Source of the DNA: Bacillota bacterium
Lineage (GTDB): Bacteria > Bacillota > Bacilli > Alicyclobacillales > SLC66
DNA length: 11,659 nt
NCBI GenBank assembly: GCA_021820825.1
Contig: JAKADD010000037.1
Coordinates: forward strand, 1-11,659
Direction: 5' to 3'
This document shows, piece by piece, positions 1 to 6,405 of the stretch. Both the position numbers and the translations under genes were made by a program. The notes beneath the pieces were generated by a model, which saw only the letters and a program-made list of their open reading frames with translations, was not told the DNA's origin and did no database searches. The first letter of the stretch is position 1; every line of letters begins with the position of its first letter.

Positions 1-1
1 C

Positions 2-2044
2 AATGATAAAACGGACGCTGGCTGGACTACGCGGGGCGGGCTGCCGCAAGGGCTTCCGGAGAAACCGGCCATTATTCCCGCCGACCGTGTCCACTACCTG
101 CTGGAAGTTGTGCAGACAGTTCAGCGCTATCACGACTTCGTAGAACAACAGGCCGCGCTTGCACAGCAGTGGTACCAGATTGAAGGGGCGCTTGCCGCCA
201 TGCAGGACCAGTTGCCCGAGGTCACCGCAGCTCTGTCCGGCAAGCTGTTGAGCGTCAAAACCATGATGAACGCGGAAAGCCGCGAACTGCTGGAACGGTT
301 TCCGGATCTTGTCGAACGCTACTCGCAACCTGAACTGGTTTCACGCGTTCGGGATCGCGAACTGCGGACGCCGCTTTATGTGCAATCGCTGTCAGGCCTC
401 AATATTCCTAAAATTGCGTTGCCGCGTATGCACGATTATGGGGATATCATGCGCTATTTGCTGATGGAAAACGTTCCTGGAGAATTTCCCTATACAGCGG
501 GGGTGTTTCCGCTCAAGCGCACAGAAGAAGAACCGCGCAGACAATTTGCAGGTGAAGGAACGCCTGAGCGGACCAATCGCAGGTTTCATTATCTGTCCAG
601 CGATGACAGCGCCAAACGTCTCTCCACAGCGTTTGACAGCGTGACCCTGTACGGAGAAGACCCTGATTACAGACCGGACATCTATGGAAAAATCGGGGAG
701 AGCGGCGTATCCATCTGCACTCTGGATGACATGGCGGCGCTTTACGCGGGATTTGACCTGATCAATCCCACCACGTCGGTCTCCATGACAATCAATGGCC
801 CCGCGCCAATCATTCTTGCCATGTTTCTGAATACGGCGATCAATCAGCAGTTGCATGCGGCGGAGGCCCAGAGCGGCAGTTCCTTGTCGCCGGAACAGCG
901 CTCCGCGATTGCGGAGCGGACCCTGCAAGTCGTGCGCGGCACAGTGCAGGCGGACATTCTCAAAGAGGATCAGGGCCAGAATACGTGCATATTCTCTACG
1001 GAGTTTGCTCTTCGTATGATGGGCGACATGCAACAATACTTTATCGAGCACAGTATCCGCAACTACTATTCCGTCTCCATCAGCGGTTACCACATCGCAG
1101 AAGCGGGCGCCAACCCGATCTCGCAGTTGGCATTCACGCTGTCGAATGCGTTCACGTACGTCGAATACTATTTGAGCCGCGGTATGCATATTGACGAATT
1201 TGCGCCCAATCTCTCCTTTTTCTTCAGCAATGGAATGGATCCGGAGTACACGGTGATGGGCAGAGTGGCGCGCCGTATCTGGGCGATTGCGATGAAACAG
1301 CTGTACGGCGCAAACGACCGCAGCCAGAAATTAAAGTACCACATTCAAACCTCCGGGCGCTCCCTGCATGCTCAGGAAGTGGATTTTAACGACATTCGGA
1401 CTACGCTTCAGGCGCTGCTCGCCATTTACGACAACTGCAATTCACTGCATACAAACGCGTATGACGAGGCGGTCACAACGCCAACCGAGCAGTCGGTGCG
1501 CAGAGCCATGGCGATCCAGATGATCATCAATCGCGAGTTTGGACTTACGAAAAACGAAAATCCTCTGCAAGGCGCCTACATTACCGAGGAACTCACGCAG
1601 TTGGTGGAGCGGGCTGTGCTTGATGAGTTTTTGCGCATCCATGATCGCGGCGGCGTCCTGGGCGCGATGGAGACACAATATCAGCGAAGCAAAATTCAGG
1701 AAGAATCGCTCTATTATGAGACGCTGAAACATTCTGGCGAACTTCCCATCATCGGGGTGAATACCTATCTTGGCCCGTCGTCAGAAGACGGTGGGCATAC
1801 GGCGCCGCAACTGGAGCTGGCCCGTGCGACAGGAGAGGAAAAAGAACAACAGATAAACAGGTTGCGCCAATTTCAGGAAGAGCATCAGCGGGAGGCCGCA
1901 TCCGCATTGCGGCGGCTGCAGGAGGTTGCGCAAAACGGCGGCAATATTTTTGCAGAACTGATGGAGACTGTAAAAGCGGCCAGTTTGGGACAGATCACGG
2001 CCGCGCTCTATGAGGTGGGCGGCCAGTATCGCCGCAACATGTAA
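2..2044 (+). CDS. icmF: Isobutyryl-CoA mutase fused form IcmF, 5'-truncated (mutase domain and linker)
   Basis: Adenosylcobalamin-dependent mutase interconverting isobutyryl-CoA and n-butyryl-CoA in the cytosol. The frame is open from base 2, so the gene enters from outside the window. 680 residues are visible; the family is usually about 1,080, so the N-terminal B12-binding and G-protein (chaperone) domains lie upstream. Numbering from the GTG at 110 (36 codons into the visible part), the C-terminal TIM-barrel mutase domain starts near residue 100. It carries TLYGEDPDY (179-187), [10 protein letters not shown] (224-233), [15 protein letters not shown] (278-292) and [12 protein letters not shown] (323-334) with the catalytic His328. 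The residues that separate mutase types are Phe146 (in RRQFAGEG, where methylmalonyl-CoA mutase has Tyr) and Gln290 (in GQNT, where it has Arg). Both match isobutyryl-CoA mutase. The gene ends in ATG-TAA, followed by the 21-bp repeats. Identification is firm; the substrate call rests on these two residues. Confidence 0.95.
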   Translation, partial: NDKTDAGWTTRGGLPQGLPEKPAIIPADRVHYLLEVVQTVQRYHDFVEQQAALAQQWYQIEGALAAMQDQLPEVTAALSGKLLSVKTMMNAESRELLERFPDLVERYSQPELVSRVRDRELRTPLYVQSLSGLNIPKIALPRMHDYGDIMRYLLMENVPGEFPYTAGVFPLKRTEEEPRRQFAGEGTPERTNRRFHYLSSDDSAKRLSTAFDSVTLYGEDPDYRPDIYGKIGESGVSICTLDDMAALYAGFDLINPTTSVSMTINGPAPIILAMFLNTAINQQLHAAEAQSGSSLSPEQRSAIAERTLQVVRGTVQADILKEDQGQNTCIFSTEFALRMMGDMQQYFIEHSIRNYYSVSISGYHIAEAGANPISQLAFTLSNAFTYVEYYLSRGMHIDEFAPNLSFFFSNGMDPEYTVMGRVARRIWAIAMKQLYGANDRSQKLKYHIQTSGRSLHAQEVDFNDIRTTLQALLAIYDNCNSLHTNAYDEAVTTPTEQSVRRAMAIQMIINREFGLTKNENPLQGAYITEELTQLVERAVLDEFLRIHDRGGVLGAMETQYQRSKIQEESLYYETLKHSGELPIIGVNTYLGPSSEDGGHTAPQLELARATGEEKEQQINRLRQFQEEHQREAASALRRLQEVAQNGGNIFAELMETVKAASLGQITAALYEVGGQYRRNM

Positions 2045-2081
2045 AAAATGTGCGCGGCGGCTGGTCAGAGAAGGGTCGACA

Positions 2082-2142
2082 GCCACTTGCAGCCGCCACG
2101 AGGCCACTTGCAGCCGCCACGAGGCCACTTGCAGCCGCCTCG
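2082..2142. repeat. Three tandem 21-bp repeats downstream of icmF
   Basis: The unit GCCACTTGCAGCCGCCACGAG occurs at 2082-2102, at 2103-2123, and as a third, slightly diverged and shortened copy at 2124-2142, where CCACG becomes CCTCG. Each copy contains CAGCCGCC, which is complementary to GGCGGCTG at 2056-2063 just after the icmF stop. The left arm can therefore pair with any one of the three copies. The period is a multiple of three, but no convincing gene covers the array. It could be a local slippage minisatellite, a transcript-end structure or part of a dispersed repeat family. Confidence 0.85.
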
Positions 2143-2154
2143 TCGAGGGGCTGC
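2131..2154 (+). terminator. GC-rich hairpin at the end of the repeat array; possible icmF transcript end
   Basis: GCAGCC (2131-2136) and CCTCG (2138-2142) pair with CGAGG (2144-2148) and GGCTGC (2149-2154), leaving a bulged G at 2137 and a tiny loop. The third repeat copy supplies the left arm. No T-tract follows (the next bases are CCGCTTCAGG), so it is not a classical intrinsic terminator. It may stabilise the icmF 3' end or act with Rho. Confidence 0.35.
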
Positions 2155-2181
2155 CCGCTTCAGGATCGGACTAAACACATG

Positions 2182-2190
2182 TGATACAAT
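2182..2190 (+). promoter_or_regulatory. Extended -10 promoter for uppP
   Basis: TG-A-TACAAT forms an extended -10 element (TG at 2182-2183, hexamer 2185-2190) about 33 bases before the uppP start. No good -35 hexamer lies 16-18 bases upstream, which is common for extended -10 promoters. Transcription would start near 2197 and leave a leader of about 26 nt containing the ribosome binding site. It separates uppP from icmF, on the far side of the repeat array. Confidence 0.45.
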
Positions 2191-2222
2191 ACGGAATGAT
2201 AATTACTTCAATAAGGGGGAAT

Positions 2223-3071
2223 ATGTTTCAGATGCAATTGTGGCAGACTCTGATTTTTGCTCTGGTTCAGGGAATCACGGAGCTCTTCCCGATCAGCAGC
2301 GTTGGGCACGGCGTATTGTTGCCCTATATCTTGCATTGGCCCAATATACAGGCTAATCCCGCTTTCCTGCCATTCCTTGTCATGCTCCATGTCGGCACGG
2401 CGGTCGCTCTGCTAATCTATTTTCTGATCGACTGGCTGGTTTTTCTAAAGGCTGTGTTCGCGTCGGGAAAGGCGGCAGAAGCGACAGCTTCCCAGGCGGC
2501 CCGCAAGCAGTTCTGGCTTCTGGTGGTCGCCACGTTGCCGGCGGTGGTCATAGGCGGCCTGGGCGTCAAAAAATTTGCCGTACTGTTCGCCACGCCGCGA
2601 GTAGCTATGGTTTTCCTCATCGTCAATGGCGTCATTCTCATTCTGGGAGACAGACTGCTGCGCAGAAAGGGCAATAAGGATCCCCAGGATCTGACGTTTG
2701 GACAGGCTGTCGTGGTCGGTCTTCTGCAGTCTCTGGCGCTCATTCCCGGTTTCTCAAGATCCGCCATGACCATGATTGGCGGGCTCATGTACGGGCTGCG
2801 CTATGAGGCTGCGGCACGTTTCAGCTTTCTGCTCGCGACTCCCATTATTTTGGGCGCCGCTGTCCTTGAACTGCCAAAACTGCACCACGCTCCGCACGGC
2901 ATGCTTCCGATGGCGCTTGTCGGCGGACTGGTCGCCGGTATTGCGGCGTATCTGAGCACCTGGTTCCTGATGCGCTATTTCAAGACGCATGAGATCAAGG
3001 CGTTGCGTCCGTTTGGCATTTACTGCGTGATCGTTGGATTGGGTACGCTCGTGTACAGCTTTATTGTCTGA
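2223..3071 (+). CDS. uppP: Undecaprenyl-diphosphatase UppP (BacA family)
   Basis: Integral membrane phosphatase that converts undecaprenyl diphosphate to the monophosphate, recycling the lipid carrier for peptidoglycan and other wall polymers; overexpression gives bacitracin resistance. The 282-residue protein is of normal length and almost entirely hydrophobic, with about eight membrane segments. Both signature motifs are present: QGITELFPISSVGHG (16-30), with Glu20, Ser25/26 and His29, and PGFSRSAMT (175-183), with Arg179. Gln16 takes the place of the first Glu in the E/QxxxE motif, an allowed variant. The ELFP and VGHG wording departs from the commoner EFLP and SGHL, so it belongs to a divergent sub-branch. 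The start is ATG 2223, preceded by AAGGGGGA at 2213-2220. A GTG at 2181 in the same frame lies in the promoter and is unlikely. It appears to be monocistronic. Confidence 0.95.
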   Translation: MFQMQLWQTLIFALVQGITELFPISSVGHGVLLPYILHWPNIQANPAFLPFLVMLHVGTAVALLIYFLIDWLVFLKAVFASGKAAEATASQAARKQFWLLVVATLPAVVIGGLGVKKFAVLFATPRVAMVFLIVNGVILILGDRLLRRKGNKDPQDLTFGQAVVVGLLQSLALIPGFSRSAMTMIGGLMYGLRYEAAARFSFLLATPIILGAAVLELPKLHHAPHGMLPMALVGGLVAGIAAYLSTWFLMRYFKTHEIKALRPFGIYCVIVGLGTLVYSFIV

Positions 3072-3111
3072 TTGTTTTGCCGGAAGGATAAAAATCTGCT
3101 GAGGACGCACC

Positions 3112-3186
3112 ATGGTAATGCGCGCATTCTGGACGCCGCCGCCATGGCGCGTTCTTTTTTTGGCAAAGGAGGGGAGTCATGCGTGA
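3112..3186 (+). CDS. Possible 24-residue leader peptide with a Pro-Pro-Pro run
   Basis: A short reading frame begins at ATG 3112 with a fair ribosome binding site, GAGGA at 3101-3105, six bases upstream. It encodes MVMRAFWTPPPW, then RVLFLAKEGSHA, and stops with TGA 3184-3186, so it overlaps the MFS start codon (3179) by eight bases. The proline codons CCG-CCG-CCA at 3136-3144 lie inside the left arm and loop of the terminator hairpin at 3131-3161. Proline triplets slow ribosomes and depend on EF-P. The arrangement resembles a leader-peptide attenuator, but such a short frame could arise by chance, and homologues would be needed to confirm it. A weak promoter could sit at TTGTCT 3064-3069 and GATAAA 3087-3092. 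Confidence 0.35.
   Translation: MVMRAFWTPPPWRVLFLAKEGSHA
3131..3161 (+). terminator. Intrinsic terminator or attenuator between uppP and the MFS gene
   Basis: GGACG (3131-3135), a bulged C, then CGCC (3137-3140) pair with GGCG (3146-3149) and CGTTC (3150-3154) across a five-base loop, and T7 follows at 3155-3161. A competing helix, AATGCGC (3117-3123) with GCGCGTT (3147-3153), would take the right arm and block the terminator. Mutually exclusive helices of this kind are typical of attenuators. It lies just before the MFS ribosome binding site, so it can end uppP transcripts and gate those of the transporter. Confidence 0.6.
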
Positions 3187-4456
3187 ACAGGCGCGATCCA
3201 GCACAGCAACTGCACGTCCGCAAAACAGTATAGAGAGACAGCGTAACCGCCGCTCCAGCCGACTCGATCACGGCGGTCGTCTGCTGCTGGGAATTGGCAC
3301 AGTGTTCATGGCTGCTCTGGCTTTGTCCGGCGCCTTTATAAATGTTTATATATGGAAAGTAGACCACTCCTTTATCGCGATTGGACTGTTCAATCTGCTG
3401 ACCTTTGGCATATTGCCGCTGGCATTTCTCGGCAGTGGGTTCCTCGCGCCGCGACTCGGCGAACTGTGGATTCTACGCGCAGGGGTCATGTCAGTGGCGG
3501 TATTCTTCGCTATTTTGCTTGTGCTCGGGGAACGCAGCGTCCACCACGTACTGTGGTTGGGCATGTTCTTTGGGATCGGTCAAGGGCTTTACTGGTTTGC
3601 ATTTCATATTTTGACGTTTGACATGACCAATCCGGACAATCGCGGCCGTTTCAACGGACTTGCGGGATTGTTTGGATCGCTCGCGGGTATGACGGGACCC
3701 TACGTTGCGGGCTATTTGATCGTACATTCCCGGCGTTTTTCCGGTTATCACATTATCTTTGCCCTGGCGCTGCTGTTGTTTGCCATGCTGCTACTTTTGT
3801 CGTTTCGCCTCCGTCACCGGACAGTGCCGCACGCGCTGCGCATGCAACAGGGATTTCGCTTTCAGGCGGATCCGGATTGGTGGAGATTGTGGATCGGTTC
3901 GGTGGTGTTTGGGCTGCGCGAAGGAGTGTTCTCGTTCTTCGTTGGCCTGTTGGTGTTCTTTGTTGCGCGCAATGAAGAAGGTCTCGGGCTATACGGACTA
4001 TGGACGGGGCTGATTTCTCTCGGTTCGTTTTATGCGGCCGGAAGGATTGTGAACAGAGGTCGCGTGAGCACGCTGTTAATGGGAGCGGCGGCGTTGTTGC
4101 TGGGTGTGGTTGCGCTCATTCTTCTGTTGCCTGTCAGACAGTGGACATTGGCGGTGTTTGGGGGTGTAACCGCGGGTGCGTTGCCTTTTTTTGTGGTTCC
4201 CTTCGGCACGATGGTCATGAACGAGATTGACGAATCGGCTGCATCGGCAAGGTACAGGGCGGAGCATCTGATCAGCAGGGAATTGGCGCTTGGCCTCGGT
4301 CGAACTGTCAGTATCCTGGTGTTTCTTGGCGTTGCCAGGCATCTGGGTTCTCCAGGCGCGCTTGCGGGAACAGCAGCGTGTTTTGCGTTCGCGCATACGA
4401 TCACCTATATGCTGGTTCAAAAAGTGACATTCACACGCCGCAAGACGGTTGGTTGA
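3179..4456 (+). CDS. Major facilitator superfamily transporter, 12 membrane segments
   Basis: A secondary transporter of the MFS type; the substrate is unknown. The 425-residue protein begins with a basic cytoplasmic tail of about 30 residues. Twelve hydrophobic stretches follow, near 34-58, 65-88, 98-117, 122-145, 162-182, 190-209, 237-262, 270-288, 297-317, 321-345, 371-387 and 390-413. A central cytoplasmic loop (about 210-236) divides them into two six-helix halves. The segment ESAASARYRAEHLISRE (352-368) before helix 11 resembles uncharacterised Bacillus MFS proteins such as YqgE; this is recalled, not computed. The start is ATG 3179 after a very strong AAAGGAGGGG at 3165-3174. The gene stands alone behind a terminator and possible leader peptide, which suggests conditional expression as seen for drug exporters. 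It converges on the ferredoxin gene. Confidence 0.85.
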   Translation: MREQARSSTATARPQNSIERQRNRRSSRLDHGGRLLLGIGTVFMAALALSGAFINVYIWKVDHSFIAIGLFNLLTFGILPLAFLGSGFLAPRLGELWILRAGVMSVAVFFAILLVLGERSVHHVLWLGMFFGIGQGLYWFAFHILTFDMTNPDNRGRFNGLAGLFGSLAGMTGPYVAGYLIVHSRRFSGYHIIFALALLLFAMLLLLSFRLRHRTVPHALRMQQGFRFQADPDWWRLWIGSVVFGLREGVFSFFVGLLVFFVARNEEGLGLYGLWTGLISLGSFYAAGRIVNRGRVSTLLMGAAALLLGVVALILLLPVRQWTLAVFGGVTAGALPFFVVPFGTMVMNEIDESAASARYRAEHLISRELALGLGRTVSILVFLGVARHLGSPGALAGTAACFAFAHTITYMLVQKVTFTRRKTVG

Positions 4457-4473
4457 ATGGCGTTCACACGGCT

Positions 4474-4569
4474 CTGCCAGGACGGATCGTGCCTTGCGCC
4501 AGCGTTCAGTCTGGTGCAGCCCGAGGCCGCACAGTTCGCTGCAGTGCAAGGCATGATCCGTCCTGGCAG
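4474..4569. other. Long near-perfect hairpin between the MFS and ferredoxin genes
   Basis: The arms 4474-4497 and 4546-4569 are 24 bp each and complementary except at one position (G4489 opposite T4554), which is a G-U wobble in the + strand RNA. Pairing continues inward: CAGCG (4500-4504) with CGCTG (4537-4541), CTG (4511-4513) with CAG (4532-4534), TGC with GCA, and GCC with GGC around a CGA apex. Almost the whole 96 nt can fold into one rod. No T-tract adjoins it on either strand, so it is not an ordinary intrinsic terminator. It may protect the 3' ends of both convergent transcripts, be a structured RNA, or be a palindromic repeat element. Confidence 0.75.
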
Positions 4570-4580
4570 TCATTTTCAGT

Positions 4581-4621
4581 TTGCTGCTGTTGCCGTGCAG
4601 TGGCAGGCAATTCTATTTTTT
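4581..4621 (+). terminator. Weak terminator-like hairpin after the MFS gene
   Basis: TTGC (4581-4584) pairs with GCAA (4607-4610). Within it TTGCC (4590-4594) pairs with GGCAG (4602-4606), with one wobble, and five unpaired bases lie on the left side. TTCTATTTTTT follows at 4611-4621. It would end + strand transcripts just inside the ferredoxin gene. The stem is interrupted, so the call is tentative. Confidence 0.35.
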
Positions 4622-4849
4622 AAAGAAGTCCCTGTTTTTTTCCAGGAATGACTTTTCTTCCTCGGGAACAAAATCTTCCTGGAAAATGGCTGATACAGGA
4701 CATACTGCTTCACACGCTCCGCAGTCGATGCAGGTATCGGGATCGATGAAAAACTGATCCTCGCCTTCATGGATTGCGTCTACCGGACAGGTTTCCACAC
4801 AGTCAGCTGCCTTTTCGCCGATACAAGGCGAGACAATGACGAACGTCAC
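4613..4849 (-). CDS. 7Fe ferredoxin ([3Fe-4S][4Fe-4S])
   Basis: A small soluble electron carrier of 78 residues. It has exactly seven cysteines: C9, C17, C21, C40, C43, C46 and C50. By the Azotobacter FdxA and Bacillus schlegelii pattern, C9, C17 and C50 bind the [3Fe-4S] cluster, and C21, C40, C43 and C46 bind the [4Fe-4S] cluster. The motifs are CVETCPVDAI (17-26) and CIDCGACEAVCP (40-51). The tail FVPEEEKSFLEKNRDFFKK is typical of the bacillar members, and the length matches them. The non-ligand cysteines common in this family, after CPVD and in CIKC, are replaced by Ala25 and Glu12. The start is GTG at 4847-4849 with AGAGGAG nine bases upstream; no ATG is available nearby. The partner reductase or oxidoreductase is not evident in the window. 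The gene is divergent from ndh. Confidence 0.95.
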   Translation of the reverse strand: MTFVIVSPCIGEKAADCVETCPVDAIHEGEDQFFIDPDTCIDCGACEAVCPVSAIFQEDFVPEEEKSFLEKNRDFFKK

Positions 4850-4884
4850 GCAAACTCACTCCTCTTTGAATTACGTACTGTCAT

Positions 4885-4914
4885 ATCATATAATACGCAC
4901 TCAGTTGATTTCAA
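4885..4914 (-). promoter_or_regulatory. Sigma-A-type promoter for the ferredoxin gene, with a palindrome at -35
   Basis: Reading the minus strand, -35 TTGAAA (4914-4909) is followed after 18 bp by -10 TATGAT (4890-4885). The start would fall near 4878, giving a leader of about 30 nt that contains AAAGAGGAG. The -35 lies inside the inverted repeat GTTGA-TT-TCAAC (4904-4915), which could be a repressor site. Confidence 0.6.
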
Positions 4915-4988
4915 CCGTTCATGTGACAACTCAGGCAAACAGACTGAATAAGGTATGTGTAGATTTGGGACGGGGAATTCACGAAAGG

Positions 4989-5016
4989 TTGACACAGTGC
5001 ATATAGTTGTTATGAT
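4989..5016 (+). promoter_or_regulatory. Strong sigma-A-type promoter for ndh
   Basis: A perfect -35 TTGACA (4989-4994) is followed by a 16-bp spacer and -10 TATGAT (5011-5016), five of six bases to consensus. Transcription would begin near 5023, leaving a leader of about 60 nt that contains the Rex-like site. It points away from the ferredoxin promoter, about 75 bp distant. Confidence 0.8.
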
Positions 5017-5047
5017 TAAGTGTAATAGACTTCAATTTTGGCTGAGT

Positions 5048-5065
5048 TTGTGAAATATTGGACAA
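5048..5065. promoter_or_regulatory. Rex-operator-like site in the ndh leader
   Basis: TTGTGAAATATTGGACAA matches the Rex consensus TTGTGAA-N4-TTCACAA at 16 of 18 positions; the left half is perfect and the right half has GG for TC. It lies downstream of the ndh -10 and ahead of the start codon, where a bound repressor would block transcription. Rex is the NADH/NAD-sensing repressor of many Gram-positives, and the B. subtilis yjlC-ndh operon is a known target, so the context fits. Binding is inferred. Confidence 0.55.
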
Positions 5066-5082
5066 TCTTAATGGGAGCGGGA

Positions 5083-6264
5083 ATGGACATGAATAAGCAG
5101 ATTCTTATCTTGGGTGCAGGCTATGCAGGATTGGTGTGCGCGCTACAAACAAGAAAATATCTTACAAAAACAGAAGCGACAATCACACTTGTAAACAAGC
5201 ATGACTACCATCAACTGATTACGTTGTTGCATGAATCGGCCGTGGGCGCCCGGAGTGATCGGTCATTGCGAATACCGCTCGACAGGGTGCTGCGCGACAA
5301 GGATGTCACCATTCACAAGGGCACCGTCGCCCGCATCGAACCGGACAATAAGCGCGTGCTCCTTGAGGACGGCGGGGAACTCTCCTATGACCAACTGGTT
5401 GTCGCTTTGGGCAGCGAGACGGAGTATTTTGGCATTCCCGGCTTAAAGGAACACGCGTTTACGTTAAAATCGCTCAACCAGGCGAGACTGTTACGCGCGC
5501 ATCTGGAATCCTGTTTTGCCCGCTATCCACTGGAACGCAGACCTGAACTGCTGCGCTTCGTGGTGGGGGGCGCAGGATTTAGTGGAATTGAACTCGTCGG
5601 AGAGTTTGCAGATGCGCTTCCCGAACTGGCCTCTGAAGCGGGAATACCACTGGAGCTGGTAGAAATTTATAATGTGGAGGCTGCTCCCGGCATACTGCCC
5701 GGATTCGATTCCGATCTCGTCGCCGCAGCGGAGAAAAGTCTCAAGCAGCGCGGCGTGCGTTTTTTGACCGGTGTTCCGATTGTGCGAGTAGACCCAGGCG
5801 TGGTTCATTTGCAGACAGGTGATGCGATCGCCGCGGAAACAATTGTCTGGACCGGCGGCGTCCGCGGCAATCGGCTTGTCATCGACGCCGGCTTTGAAAC
5901 GGACCCGCGCGGGCGCGCCAAGGTGGACGCTTATCTGCAATCCACGAGCCATTCCGATGTGTACATGTTGGGAGACTGCGCCCTGGTTCTGAACGAAGAC
6001 GGACGCCCGTATCCACCCACTGCGCAGTTGGCGTGGCAGATGGGGGGTGCATGCGGCAAATACCTGCACCATGATAGCCATGGTGGTCTGAAAGAAGAGT
6101 TTCACCCGGAAATTTTGGGCTCCATCGCTTCACTTGGCCGGAAGGACGCTGTGGGGAAGGTGGGCCGTTCTTACAAAATGAGAGGACGCATGGCCTATAT
6201 ACTGAAGGATGCCAGTCAATATCGGTATTTGGCCAAAATTGGTTCAGTATTTGGTAACAAATGA
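5083..6264 (+). CDS. ndh: Type II NADH dehydrogenase (NDH-2), FAD-dependent NADH:quinone oxidoreductase
   Basis: A peripheral membrane flavoprotein that passes electrons from NADH to quinone without pumping protons. The 393-residue protein (from ATG 5083) has two Rossmann folds. The first has GAGYAG (11-16) near the N terminus, for FAD. The second has VGGAGFSGIELVGE (161-174), for NADH. VYMLGDCA (293-300) contacts FAD, and AQLAWQMGG (314-322) is the NDH-2 quinone-site motif AQxAxQ. The C-terminal end (about 367-390) is basic and amphipathic, as expected for membrane attachment. The frame is open back to a TTG at 5038, but that would include the Rex-like site. GGGAGCGGGA at 5073-5082 supports ATG 5083 or ATG 5089 (MNKQILILGAGYAG), and these cannot be separated from sequence. 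The gene has its own strong promoter and is divergent from the ferredoxin gene. Confidence 0.9.
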   Translation: MDMNKQILILGAGYAGLVCALQTRKYLTKTEATITLVNKHDYHQLITLLHESAVGARSDRSLRIPLDRVLRDKDVTIHKGTVARIEPDNKRVLLEDGGELSYDQLVVALGSETEYFGIPGLKEHAFTLKSLNQARLLRAHLESCFARYPLERRPELLRFVVGGAGFSGIELVGEFADALPELASEAGIPLELVEIYNVEAAPGILPGFDSDLVAAAEKSLKQRGVRFLTGVPIVRVDPGVVHLQTGDAIAAETIVWTGGVRGNRLVIDAGFETDPRGRAKVDAYLQSTSHSDVYMLGDCALVLNEDGRPYPPTAQLAWQMGGACGKYLHHDSHGGLKEEFHPEILGSIASLGRKDAVGKVGRSYKMRGRMAYILKDASQYRYLAKIGSVFGNK

Positions 6265-6284
6265 GTAAAATTTCATAGTTTTAC

Positions 6285-6313
6285 TTGCGGAGTGGAGGGC
6301 GAGGGATTACACT
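6285..6313 (+). promoter_or_regulatory. Possible weak promoter for the small zinc-finger-like gene
   Basis: TTGCGG (6285-6290), a 17-bp spacer and TACACT (6308-6313) have the right geometry but only three and four of six consensus bases. It would give a leader of about 85 nt before 6406. Read-through from ndh is the alternative, since no clear terminator follows ndh. Confidence 0.3.
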
Positions 6314-6405
6314 AAGGGCGATGTACTGTGCAGGTACTGACAACTCAGATGCGCTGACGGAAGGATTTATGCATGTGACATGCCCGGATGAAGGGAAGTG
6401 TGTCC

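Noticed and set aside
392..1189. 265-codon open frame on the minus strand
   Set aside because: It lies wholly inside icmF, has no domain-like sequence or ribosome binding site, and the plus-strand protein is a clear family member. It is a shadow of codon bias.
2082..2142. Repeat array as a CRISPR
   Set aside because: The units are contiguous 21-bp copies without spacers.
2196..2212. TGATAAT followed by partial Fur-box-like sequence before uppP
   Set aside because: Only one half-site matches; the second half agrees at about three of seven positions.
2048..2356. 102-codon plus-strand frame across the 21-bp repeats, with HLQPPRG repeats
   Set aside because: The repetitive peptide is only the translated repeat array. 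It runs out of frame into uppP, has no ribosome binding site and resembles no family.
4457..4651. Short plus-strand frames between the MFS and ferredoxin genes
   Set aside because: They are translations of the long hairpin and the antisense of the ferredoxin gene, with no ribosome binding site or family resemblance.
6264..6285. AGTAAAA/TTTTACT hairpin right after ndh as its terminator
   Set aside because: The stem is seven A/T-rich pairs with an eight-base loop and no T-tract, too weak for an intrinsic terminator.
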